Part shown: in pieces, positions 50,766 to 58,888 of the stretch
Layout: each line of letters opens with the position of its first letter
Numbering within the stretch: position 1 is the stretch's first letter
NCBI GenBank assembly: GCA_046590235.1
Contig: JBKJTY010000032.1
Coordinates: forward strand, 1 to 64,000
Length of the DNA stretch: 64,000 nt
Origin: 2-02-FULL-45-10 sp046590235
Lineage (GTDB): Bacteria; Patescibacteriota; Patescibacteriia; Magasanikbacterales; GWA2-37-8
Reading direction: 5' to 3'
Notes under the pieces: model-generated
What the model was told of the DNA's origin: nothing
What the model saw: only the letters and a program-made list of their open reading frames with translations
The model's database searches: none
Made by a program: the position numbers and the translations under genes

Positions 50766-51347
50766 TTATCGAATATTTCGCAAAGCTTCACGCAGTAACT
50801 GCTCGCTATTTTTTCCCTTCGTATCAAGCTTGTTTACTACATCTCGCGCCTGTAAAACTGAGTAGCCGAGTGTTACCAACCCGTCAATAACATCACTGAT
50901 TGCGTCATTAATCACCGGCATGCTAATACCACTATCTTTCAGCCCCTTCGCGACTTTTGATTTAAGATCCACGACAATGCGTTCTGCGGTTTTTTTACCA
51001 ATACCACTGACTTTAGTGAGATATTCAACATCTCCTCGGCCAATCGCCATAGTAGTTTCTTCAACACTGCCAAGCTCTAATAGATGGAGCGCGGTCTTTG
51101 GACCAACACCATTTACTGTTAAGAAGTTTTTAAATAATGCTTTTTCAGCACCGTTCGCGAAACCAAATAATGTATGCGCATCTTCTTTGATGGACAAGAA
51201 TGTCTCGAGCATTACGTCATTCCCTACAGTAGCCAGGTTAAATGCTGTCGGACTGACAAGCAATCGATAACCAACTCCACCGGTTGTCATTATTACCATT
51301 TCACCGTTAAATTTACTAACGATTTTTCCTTGTAGCAATGCGATCAT
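50766..51347 (-). CDS. ruvA: Holliday junction branch-migration protein RuvA
   Basis: Binds four-way junctions and loads RuvB. 193 aa. The OB-fold N-terminus is at about 1-62 (MIALLQGKIV), the helix-hairpin-helix pair follows (FLTVNGVGPKTALHLLE and VSGIGKKTAERIVVDL), and the C-terminal RuvB-binding domain has LVTLGYSVLQARDVV. It lies 2 bases after the NIF3-like gene. ruvB and ruvC are not in the window. Confidence 0.95.
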   Translation of the reverse strand: MIALLQGKIVSKFNGEMVIMTTGGVGYRLLVSPTAFNLATVGNDVMLETFLSIKEDAHTLFGFANGAEKALFKNFLTVNGVGPKTALHLLELGSVEETTMAIGRGDVEYLTKVSGIGKKTAERIVVDLKSKVAKGLKDSGISMPVINDAISDVIDGLVTLGYSVLQARDVVNKLDTKGKNSEQLLREALRNIR

Positions 51348-51349
51348 AC

Positions 51350-52321
51350 TTATTTCTTTTTACCCTTGTTTCGACTAACACGGATTAAGCCGCCGCACGG
51401 AACGATTTCAATCCCCTGTTTTTCTAGTTCATCTAACCATATGTTCATACCGAGTGAATCCGAAGCCATGTGCCCAGTGATAATAACATTTAAATTAGTA
51501 TCGCTTGCCTTCTGGATTGCATCTTCTTTCATATGCATACCAATCACAGTGCTAACACCGTAATTTGATAATGGCTGATACACTTTACTTGATGGGTTGG
51601 TGCCACCAGTCATTTCTACATACCATTTTCCAACTCGGTGATGACCACTTCCAGCTACCATTTTTGGTCCAGCGTTATATTTCTTAGTGATTTTGTATTC
51701 AGGCTCTTCCAGTACAGCATCGAGAATGTCACTGATATAATATGGCTTCTTTTTTTCAAAGAGTTTTATAAGATAATCGTTTACCATGTTATCCGTAATC
51801 GTGTGTGTCGACATAAAATTAACACCTAAAAGACGAGCTGCGTCGACCACAGCAAAGTGATTGGCAGGATGAACATTGCGACCCACCTCTCGGACGCGTT
51901 CCTCAAACATCTTTTCAGCAATATGCACCGGCACACCCATTTGTTCGTAGACTTCCACAGTCATACCCATGACTTCGTGTAAATTTGCTAAAGCTTTTCC
52001 AACCGGGTGATGGGTAATAACTAAATCAATCGGCTTACCCGTTTCACCAAGCTTTTTAGCTAGCAGCAGATCGCTAATACCGATGTCGATACCAGCCATA
52101 ACACGCTTAACCTTGGTTTTACCATCATCAACATGGATTCCGCAATCTAAATAGGGATTTGTGAGACGATCAACATCATAATACTCTCTATCTTCTGGTT
52201 TGAGCTTAGCGTATGCCTTTTTTGCCCGTTCTAGTTGCTTTTCGGCAGCTTTTTTACCCCGTGGATCATGCTCCATTCCGAGTCTTACTCCAAGATCAAA
52301 GATTTGCTGTACAGTCATCAT
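51350..52321 (-). CDS. NIF3-like dinuclear-metal protein
   Basis: 323 aa of the NIF3/YbgI family, hexameric metal-binding proteins of uncertain function. Likely metal ligands lie in DLVITHHPVGK and at GHMASDSLGMNIWLDEL. An added N-terminal segment of about 70 residues (YAKLKPEDREYYDVDRL) precedes the core and is not in E. coli YbgI. It is first in an operon with ruvA. Confidence 0.8.
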   Translation of the reverse strand: MMTVQQIFDLGVRLGMEHDPRGKKAAEKQLERAKKAYAKLKPEDREYYDVDRLTNPYLDCGIHVDDGKTKVKRVMAGIDIGISDLLLAKKLGETGKPIDLVITHHPVGKALANLHEVMGMTVEVYEQMGVPVHIAEKMFEERVREVGRNVHPANHFAVVDAARLLGVNFMSTHTITDNMVNDYLIKLFEKKKPYYISDILDAVLEEPEYKITKKYNAGPKMVAGSGHHRVGKWYVEMTGGTNPSSKVYQPLSNYGVSTVIGMHMKEDAIQKASDTNLNVIITGHMASDSLGMNIWLDELEKQGIEIVPCGGLIRVSRNKGKKK

Positions 52322-52355
52322 ACTTTTACAATTATTATCAAGCTATTTGCTCTTA

Positions 52356-52384
52356 ATAGTAGAGAAAAATAGCCGCGCTGTCAA
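52356..52384 (-). promoter_or_regulatory. Promoter of the NIF3-ruvA operon
   Basis: Minus-strand TTGACA (52379-52384), 17-base spacer, TACTAT (52356-52361). Confidence 0.65.
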
Positions 52385-52397
52385 ACCTTCTTTATGA

Positions 52398-52426
52398 TTG
52401 ACAAAACCACCTCTTTTTGGTATACT
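52398..52426 (+). promoter_or_regulatory. Consensus promoter of the ATP-grasp operon
   Basis: TTGACA (52398-52403), 17-base spacer, TATACT (52421-52426), divergent from the NIF3-ruvA promoter. Expected transcript start is near 52433. Confidence 0.8.
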
Positions 52427-52432
52427 GTCCAC

Positions 52433-52567
52433 GTGTGAAACATGCTACCTTTTACAGTACAGTGTTCAACACTACGATACAATTTCAGTCTATCCCTGGT
52501 ATCTATTTTTTGGCTAGGATAAGGTAAATTATACAAAGCTATCATTCATAGCTTTTTTTATTTCATT
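52433..52567 (+). promoter_or_regulatory. Leader with intrinsic terminator before the ATP-grasp gene
   Basis: A noncoding leader of about 135 bases. It holds AGTGTT-C-AACACT (about 52461-52473), a TATCC/GGATA pairing (about 52492-52521), and then a complete terminator at 52535-52559: arms AAAGCTAT/ATAGCTTT, a 5-base loop and seven Ts. The terminator ends 8 bases before the ATG, so expression requires read-through. An attenuator or riboswitch-like control is inferred; I match it to no known class. Confidence 0.6.
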
Positions 52568-54955
52568 ATGGAATTAAAGGAACAAAATGGCTTAGCGGGT
52601 CACACAATACTTGTTGTCCACGCTGGCAGTCCTAGCAAGCGATTTATCATACACAAACTCAAGAAATTGGGTTTGCATATCGTTTGTTTGAACAAAGAGA
52701 AGGTCGCTTCCCTCCAACCGTATGTTGACCACTGGATTATTGCTGATTTAAACAATAAAAAAGAAAGCTTGGAAGCAGTAAAAATGTTTCGCGCCTCACA
52801 CCCGAAAGTCGCCATGGAAGGTGCTGTTACTTTTTGGGATGAAGCGGTTTTGCTGACCTCTCAAATTACTGATATGTTCAACTGGATCGGTATTCCTTTT
52901 GAAATTGCAAATCGTGCTAAAAATAAATATCTCTTCCGTGAATTTTGTCATCAGAACAACATTCCTGCACCAAAACACAAAATGTTTTCAGGTAAAAAGT
53001 CTATTGCTAAAGTTGAGAAAGATCTCAGCTACCCAATGGTCATGAAACCTATTTACGGTGCTGTCAGTTACTTCGTTGTTAAAGTGGCCAACCGAAAAGA
53101 AGTTGAGGAGACCTACGAATATATTAAAAATAATATTAAATCCAACTGGCTTGCCCCTGAATGGGAAAGTTTTGATTTATTAGTGGAAGAATACGTTGAT
53201 GGTGACGAGGTTGATATCGATATCATTCTTCAAAACGGTAAAATCAAGTTTTACTCTATTTCTGATAACTTCAATAAGACTCATGAACGCTTTTTCCTTG
53301 ATAGCGGACAAGCTGTTCCTTCTGGTCTACCAGAAACGGATCAACAAAAAATGATTGATAACGCCGAAGAAGTTATTGAGAAGCTTGGCATCCAAAACGG
53401 TATCATCCATTTTGAAGCTAAAATTTCTAAAGGTGTCTCCTACCCTATCGAAGTGAACTTGCGCATGGGTGGAGATTATATTTATTCCTACCTAAAAGGT
53501 GCTTGGGGCGTCGACTATGTTGAATACGCCGCAAAAATTGCGCTTGGTATCCATATTAAGAAAATTGAAAAGACAGCTCCTCGTAAATACATTGTTGGCT
53601 GGGACTTACAGCCTGAATACTCCGGTATTTTGGTTGAGCTCGATGTTAACGAAGAATTAAAGTTGAAAAAATACTTAGAAGACATGCAGCTCTTTAAAGA
53701 AATCGGAGACCCTGTTCTTCACCCGCCCGAGGGTTACGAAAGTTTAGGCTGGTTAACTGTTTCTGGTGATAACTTGCTTGATGCACAAGATAACCTTCGT
53801 GAGGCTTTGACGTTTATCCGTTATAAAATCGCGGAGTTCAACGAAGAATCTTCGCTTGGTAAAACGGACCGCAAGAGCCGCTTGTCTGCCGCTGTCATGA
53901 AAAAAGATTTATTGTTGCAAGTCGCTAAGATTGAAAAGGTGCGTCATATTTCTCTCAAAGACCAGCGTCGTTTACATATTGGTATCGCTGCAAACATAGC
54001 TAACCATAAAATGAATATTGACCAAGGTCTTTCTGCGCTTGAAATTGAAAAGAAGTTACGCGAGCTTGGTTATTACACTACCTTGCTCGATTTCAATAGC
54101 TTGTCTAAGACTTTTTATAAGCTTAACCATAGCGATATTGATTTGGTACTCAATTTAACTGAGGGTATCAACAACGATGAAACACTTAAACCACAAGCGA
54201 CGGCAATGTTGGAGAGCCTCCATATTCCGTTTACAGGTACCAATTCGATCAACCTAGCGCTTTGCAATGATAAAATTCGCATGAAGAAACTGCTTAGTTA
54301 CCACAGTATCCCGACAGCGAAATGGGACTACGCGTACACCATGAACGATACCATCAATCCGGAATTACGTTATCCGCTGATTGTAAAACCAGGTAATACC
54401 GATGACTCCATTGGTATTACGAATGCTTCCGTTGTTACCAATAAAAAACAACTGGAAAAACAATTGAAGAAAATCATTGTCGATCTGGGCCGCCCGGCAC
54501 TTGTAGAGGAATATATTGAAGGCGATGAATTTGTTGCCCACATTATCGGCAACAGTAGTCATGACTTACGCGTCTTACCACTCTCACGCTCTACTTTTGG
54601 TAAAATGCAAAAAGGCTATTGGCACATCTTTACTCGTGAAAGTCGCGAAAAATCTAACAAGGCCTATGACCGCGTAGTCACACAGTACCCAGCGAAAAAT
54701 ATTAGTGAAAAATTACAGGCGCTTATCACTGAAATTGCTCTTGATACCTATCAAATCATGCGCTGTCGCGATTACGGCCGCGTTGAAATTCGCATTGATA
54801 AGGACGATAACCCATATGTGCTTGAAGTTGACCCTAATCCAGTGGTTGATAGCCACTCCCCGTTCATCAAGACTGCCAAACTGATCGGCATGGACTATGG
54901 CAATGTGCTTGAAGAAATTATTGGCGTTGCGATTAAGCGATTCCAGAAAAAATAA
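52568..54955 (+). CDS. Double ATP-grasp ligase, 795 aa
   Basis: Two ATP-grasp modules in one chain. Module 1 (about 10-430) has a pre-ATP-grasp domain, YPMVMKPIYGAVSYFVVKV, EEYVDGDEVDIDIIL and FEAKISKGVSYPIEVNLRMGG. Module 2 (about 470-795) resembles D-Ala-D-Ala ligases: LVLNLTEGIN, IPFTGTNSINLALCNDK, YPLIVKPGNTDDSIGI, VEEYIEGDEF and VEIRIDKDDNPYVLEVDPNP. Such enzymes join a carboxylate to an amine through an acyl phosphate. It is followed 5 bases later by three transferase genes. Substrates are unknown; peptide or amino-acid ligation is likely. Confidence 0.85.
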   Translation: MELKEQNGLAGHTILVVHAGSPSKRFIIHKLKKLGLHIVCLNKEKVASLQPYVDHWIIADLNNKKESLEAVKMFRASHPKVAMEGAVTFWDEAVLLTSQITDMFNWIGIPFEIANRAKNKYLFREFCHQNNIPAPKHKMFSGKKSIAKVEKDLSYPMVMKPIYGAVSYFVVKVANRKEVEETYEYIKNNIKSNWLAPEWESFDLLVEEYVDGDEVDIDIILQNGKIKFYSISDNFNKTHERFFLDSGQAVPSGLPETDQQKMIDNAEEVIEKLGIQNGIIHFEAKISKGVSYPIEVNLRMGGDYIYSYLKGAWGVDYVEYAAKIALGIHIKKIEKTAPRKYIVGWDLQPEYSGILVELDVNEELKLKKYLEDMQLFKEIGDPVLHPPEGYESLGWLTVSGDNLLDAQDNLREALTFIRYKIAEFNEESSLGKTDRKSRLSAAVMKKDLLLQVAKIEKVRHISLKDQRRLHIGIAANIANHKMNIDQGLSALEIEKKLRELGYYTTLLDFNSLSKTFYKLNHSDIDLVLNLTEGINNDETLKPQATAMLESLHIPFTGTNSINLALCNDKIRMKKLLSYHSIPTAKWDYAYTMNDTINPELRYPLIVKPGNTDDSIGITNASVVTNKKQLEKQLKKIIVDLGRPALVEEYIEGDEFVAHIIGNSSHDLRVLPLSRSTFGKMQKGYWHIFTRESREKSNKAYDRVVTQYPAKNISEKLQALITEIALDTYQIMRCRDYGRVEIRIDKDDNPYVLEVDPNPVVDSHSPFIKTAKLIGMDYGNVLEEIIGVAIKRFQKK

Positions 54956-54960
54956 GCTTT

Positions 54961-55854
54961 ATGCTCTCATTCAAAGTAGTAACCGACCTTGAAGAAGCAA
55001 AAAAATGGTGGGAAATGTTTTCACCAAAGTTGAATGTCTATGATAATTGGGAGTTTCGCGCTTCTTTTCATAGTCATTTTAATAATCCGTTGCATTTTAT
55101 CATTGGGTACGAAACAGAAACTCCGGTAGGCTTATTACCGCTTCAAAAACACTTCGAAGGACAGTACCTCGAATTCTTTGGCGGTGCCTACATGGAAGAT
55201 AATCGTATTTTTTTGAAGCCCGGTTTTGAACAATACACTTCCGAATTCTTCGCAAGCATTACTGTGCCGGCAAAACTCGATTTTATACTTGGCACTGATG
55301 AATTTACAAACGCTTTACCCATTCGCGATCAAAAATACACTCTTCAACTGACAGACTACGGCGACTATGAAGGCTACTTCATAAATGCTTTTAGCAGCAA
55401 GACTCGTGCCAACATTAAAAAACAGCTAGCGGCAATTACCGAAGCTGACATCACTGTTGTAACCAGTCGTTTTTCAGATATTGATCAGATCTTTGCGCTC
55501 AATATTGCTACGTTTGGCGGCGAATCAACATTCCACTTCCCAAAACGACAAGATCAATTGCGTGGTATTTTGAAACTTGATGAAACACAATCGCATCTCC
55601 TTTCGTTCATGCAAAACGGACAAGTTGTTGGTGCTTCCTTGATGATCCAACACGGTGATTACTTCGCTTATTTAAACGCCGGTTCAAAGGCGCAAGAAAT
55701 CCCAAACTTGGGAACGTTTATTTATTTCAAAAACATTGAACTCGCCTTTCAATTACAAGCAAAAATGCTTGATGCCCGCGCCGGATCATTTAATTGGAAA
55801 GAGCGATTGCATTTCACTCCACATCGGCAGCATTATTTTTTTAACCAAGCCTAA
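54961..55854 (+). CDS. GNAT/FemAB-like transferase 1, 297 aa
   Basis: Acetyltransf_6/FemAB-like fold. It opens with a short N-terminal region (DLEEAKKWWEMFSP), then FFGGAYMEDNRIF, and ends with DARAGSFNWKERLHF, the D-x(7)-W-K pattern shared by all three tandem copies. Relatives transfer acyl or aminoacyl groups. It lies 5 bases after the ATP-grasp gene. Confidence 0.75.
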   Translation: MLSFKVVTDLEEAKKWWEMFSPKLNVYDNWEFRASFHSHFNNPLHFIIGYETETPVGLLPLQKHFEGQYLEFFGGAYMEDNRIFLKPGFEQYTSEFFASITVPAKLDFILGTDEFTNALPIRDQKYTLQLTDYGDYEGYFINAFSSKTRANIKKQLAAITEADITVVTSRFSDIDQIFALNIATFGGESTFHFPKRQDQLRGILKLDETQSHLLSFMQNGQVVGASLMIQHGDYFAYLNAGSKAQEIPNLGTFIYFKNIELAFQLQAKMLDARAGSFNWKERLHFTPHRQHYFFNQA

Positions 55855-55856
55855 GT

Positions 55857-56768
55857 ATGAACCAGCTTACTTTTAAGGTTATTAAAGACGTTGCTGAAGC
55901 TGAAAAGCTTTGGAAATTACTGTCGCCGGCAGAAACTATTTTTGATGATTGGGATTTTCGTGCTGATTGGCATCGCCACCAACAACAGGAACTCTATTTC
56001 ATTGCCGGCTATGATGGCACAACCCCTATTGGCTTACTTGGCCTCCAATATAACGCCACACGCAGCTGTATTGAAGCATTTGGTAGTAACTACATGGAAG
56101 ATAATCGAGTATTTATCAAGCCAGGTTATGAAGCACAGATTCCCGGCTTTTACGAACAGGCAAAAACCCTTGGCAAACCGATTAATGTAGAGTATATCCG
56201 CGGTAATGATCCGTTTACCATTTCCCTTCCGCTTGACGGCTATAAATATGTCTTACCGATTGATTTTAAGACAACCGACGAATATACCGAAAAACTTTTT
56301 AGCGGGGAAACTCGTAAAAAGCTGATGAAGCGTATTAAAAAAGTGTCTGAATTAGGTCTCACTATTACTGAAAATGACTTTGCTGATATTCCATTATTCA
56401 TGCAATGGAACGTGAATGCCTTTGGTGGCGAAGCAGCGTTTGAAGACCGTCCGCATCGTAATGAAATTTTTACCGACTTACTCACCAAATCACACGCGAC
56501 TTTCAAACCCAGCCTACTTACCTTCCGTATTGGCGGTGAGATCCAAGCGATAACGATGGGTTTGGTGTATAATGGCCATACTTATTGTTCCGTCAACCGA
56601 GGCTTTAACCCAACAGCTGACAAAAACTTACGCGAACTGGTACATTTAAAAAAGGTAGAAGACGCTCTCAAACACAACTGCACATCCTTTGATGCTTTTG
56701 CGGGTGACTACGGTTGGAAAGAACGCTGGGGGTGTCAAAAAATCGCACAATATAAATTTATTGCCTAA
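55857..56768 (+). CDS. GNAT/FemAB-like transferase 2, 303 aa
   Basis: Paralog of the preceding gene, starting 2 bases after it. Shared blocks are DVAEAEKLWKLLSP, FGSNYMEDNRVF and FDAFAGDYGWKERWG. Conserved basic residues (ETRKKLMKRIKKV) lie in the middle helix. Probably an acyl or aminoacyl transferase. Confidence 0.75.
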   Translation: MNQLTFKVIKDVAEAEKLWKLLSPAETIFDDWDFRADWHRHQQQELYFIAGYDGTTPIGLLGLQYNATRSCIEAFGSNYMEDNRVFIKPGYEAQIPGFYEQAKTLGKPINVEYIRGNDPFTISLPLDGYKYVLPIDFKTTDEYTEKLFSGETRKKLMKRIKKVSELGLTITENDFADIPLFMQWNVNAFGGEAAFEDRPHRNEIFTDLLTKSHATFKPSLLTFRIGGEIQAITMGLVYNGHTYCSVNRGFNPTADKNLRELVHLKKVEDALKHNCTSFDAFAGDYGWKERWGCQKIAQYKFIA

Positions 56769-56777
56769 CTCAATCCT

Positions 56778-57686
56778 GTGATCACTATTCGCTGTATTAA
56801 AAACTTTGACGAAGCAGAGGAGCTTTGGCGGCGCCTTAGCCCTAACGCTAGTCTTTTTGACGCTTGGGAATTACGTTACTGTTCCTACAAGCATACCAAC
56901 GACGAACTTTTTTTCTATACCGCTTTTGACGGAGACGAACCAGTTGCCCTTCTCCCGTTACAGTTAACTACCGCTAAAGGTTACTTAGAATTTTTTGGCG
57001 GTGTCATGATGGAAGATAATCGTTTCTTTTATACACCGGGCCACGAAGCCGTATTGTCACACTTAGTTGCGGCAATCCAACAACCCGCCCGACTTTGCTA
57101 CATGGTTGGCTCTGATCCATTTACCACCTCACTCACCCCGATGGAAGACGGTAAGTATGTACTTAACCTCACTGAGCATCCAAGCACTGATGAGTACATT
57201 CAACATGTTTTTAGCGGTGAAACAAAAAAGAAATTTATTAAACGAATACGTAAAGTGGCGGAGACTGGTGATGTAACAATCGCTCGCGGTCACGCTCCCG
57301 ATTTAGAATTATTATTTGAGTTTAATATTAAGAAGTTTAAAAACGCCTCCATCTTTAACCTGCCTTTCCGTAAAGACATTTACCGCGAAATGTTTACTGC
57401 GTTCCCATCATCGCTTTTGACCTATAGTGTTGGCGGACAGAAGCAGGCAGTGGGATTTGGTGTCATTTATAACCATGGATTCTATTCGTTTAACACCAGC
57501 GTTAATCCAGGATCACTTCCAGACCTGAGCACCTACGTCAGAATTAACAAAATAGACGAAGCGATCGCCCTCGGAGCCACACTGTATGACGCGATGGCAG
57601 ACGATCTTGGCTGGAAACGAAACTGGCACTTAACGATGGTTCCTCTCTACGAAATAATTCTCCCAAATAAAAACCGACCGCTGTAA
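56778..57686 (+). CDS. GNAT/FemAB-like transferase 3, 302 aa
   Basis: Third tandem paralog, with a GTG start 9 bases after the second. Shared blocks are NFDEAEELWRRLSP, FFGGVMMEDNRFF, ETKKKFIKRIRKV and YDAMADDLGWKRNWH. A terminator closes the operon. Divergence among the three copies is large enough to suggest different acceptors or donors. Confidence 0.75.
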   Translation: MITIRCIKNFDEAEELWRRLSPNASLFDAWELRYCSYKHTNDELFFYTAFDGDEPVALLPLQLTTAKGYLEFFGGVMMEDNRFFYTPGHEAVLSHLVAAIQQPARLCYMVGSDPFTTSLTPMEDGKYVLNLTEHPSTDEYIQHVFSGETKKKFIKRIRKVAETGDVTIARGHAPDLELLFEFNIKKFKNASIFNLPFRKDIYREMFTAFPSSLLTYSVGGQKQAVGFGVIYNHGFYSFNTSVNPGSLPDLSTYVRINKIDEAIALGATLYDAMADDLGWKRNWHLTMVPLYEIILPNKNRPL

Positions 57687-57701
57687 ACGGCCGGTTTTTT
57701 A
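57669..57701 (+). terminator. Terminator of the ATP-grasp/GNAT operon
   Basis: Arms AAAACCG/CGGTTTT with additional CCG/CGG pairing and six Ts, overlapping the last codons. Confidence 0.8.
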
Positions 57702-57757
57702 TTATGCTTATAATTGTTTGGTGAGTTTACGACTTGTTTTTCTATATATCCTATTTA

Positions 57758-57766
57758 TGGTATACT
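57758..57766 (+). promoter_or_regulatory. Extended -10 promoter giving a likely leaderless mRNA
   Basis: TGGTATACT ends 6 bases before the ATG at 57773, so the transcript should start at or next to the start codon. The -35 region is weak, as is usual with an extended -10. Confidence 0.55.
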
Positions 57767-57772
57767 ATTACT

Positions 57773-58858
57773 ATGAATGAATTTATTACACCTGCACTTG
57801 CCGCACTGCTGATTGTTGTCGCAGGATTTTTTTATTTGTTTACCAAAAAAGCATCCTACACTAAAACAAGTGGAGGAGCTACGCCGTTTCTAAACCAGTA
57901 CACTACTGATTACACTCTTTTAGCAGCACAAGGAAAGATTGACAGCGTCATTGGACGTGATAATGAGATCAGAAAACTGACTCAAGTGTTGTCTCGTCGC
58001 GGCAAAAATAACGCTTTGCTTGTTGGTGACCCTGGTGTTGGTAAAACCGCCATTGTTGAAGGCTTGGCTCAACGGATTATTAGCGAAGAAATCCCTCAAA
58101 CCTTACATAATAAACGTGTTTTAGCGTTAGACGTCACTCATTTACTATCCGGTACAAAATATCGTGGTGAATTTGAAGAGCGTGCAAAGAAAATTGTTCA
58201 TGAAATCACTGCTTCCGAACGTTCTATCATCCTCTTTATCGACGAGGTGCATGCCGTAATCCAATCACAAGGCACAGAGGGCTCAATTAACTTTTCTGAC
58301 ATCTTAAAACCAGCTTTAGCACGTGGTGATTTACAACTAATCGGTGCTACAACCCATGAAGAATACGAAAAGTACATCAAAACTGATCTTAGTTTGGAGC
58401 GCCGCTTCCAACCTATTGATGTTGAAGAGCCAACCGCTGAAGAAACACTTACTATTTTAGAACGAGTAAAAGATAAGTATCGTGATTACCACAAAGTGGA
58501 ATTTACCGATGCGGCACTAAAACAAGCCGTAAAACTCTCTCAAAAGCTTATTAAGGACCGCAGACTACCTGACAAAGCGCTCGACGCGCTTGACGAAGCC
58601 GGTGCTATGGTCCGTATTAGCCACCTCCACCCAGTTGTCGCCCCTCTTCTCTACCAGACTGCTGTTTCTGCACATCCAGAAGTGGCTACTTTATGGAAAC
58701 AAGTTCAAGATTTGGATGATAAAATAATGCGTGAACCACATAATGCTAAAAAATTATCATTAAGACGCGAAAGGATTGAAGAAACGCTTCGTACAGTAAG
58801 CGTTATTGCAGTTGATACCGATGATGTCCAAAAAGTTATTAAAGAATGGTTATTTTAA
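57773..58858 (+). CDS. Membrane-anchored Clp-type AAA ATPase, D1 only
   Basis: 361 aa from the ATG at 57773. An N-terminal membrane helix (about 6-24) replaces the Clp N-domain. The AAA module is ClpA/B/C D1-like: IGRDNEIRKLTQVLSRR, Walker A GDPGVGKTA (85-93), GTKYRGEFEERAKKIVHE, Walker B IILFIDEVHA, sensor IGATTHEEY, Arg finger region DLSLERRFQP, and the lid with KDRRLPDKALDALDEAGA. There is no second AAA module and no ClpP-docking loop. It may be a membrane-bound unfoldase or remodeller. Confidence 0.85.
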   Translation: MNEFITPALAALLIVVAGFFYLFTKKASYTKTSGGATPFLNQYTTDYTLLAAQGKIDSVIGRDNEIRKLTQVLSRRGKNNALLVGDPGVGKTAIVEGLAQRIISEEIPQTLHNKRVLALDVTHLLSGTKYRGEFEERAKKIVHEITASERSIILFIDEVHAVIQSQGTEGSINFSDILKPALARGDLQLIGATTHEEYEKYIKTDLSLERRFQPIDVEEPTAEETLTILERVKDKYRDYHKVEFTDAALKQAVKLSQKLIKDRRLPDKALDALDEAGAMVRISHLHPVVAPLLYQTAVSAHPEVATLWKQVQDLDDKIMREPHNAKKLSLRRERIEETLRTVSVIAVDTDDVQKVIKEWLF

Positions 58859-58888
58859 TTTTTATTACTTCAAGAAAGATTATTTATT

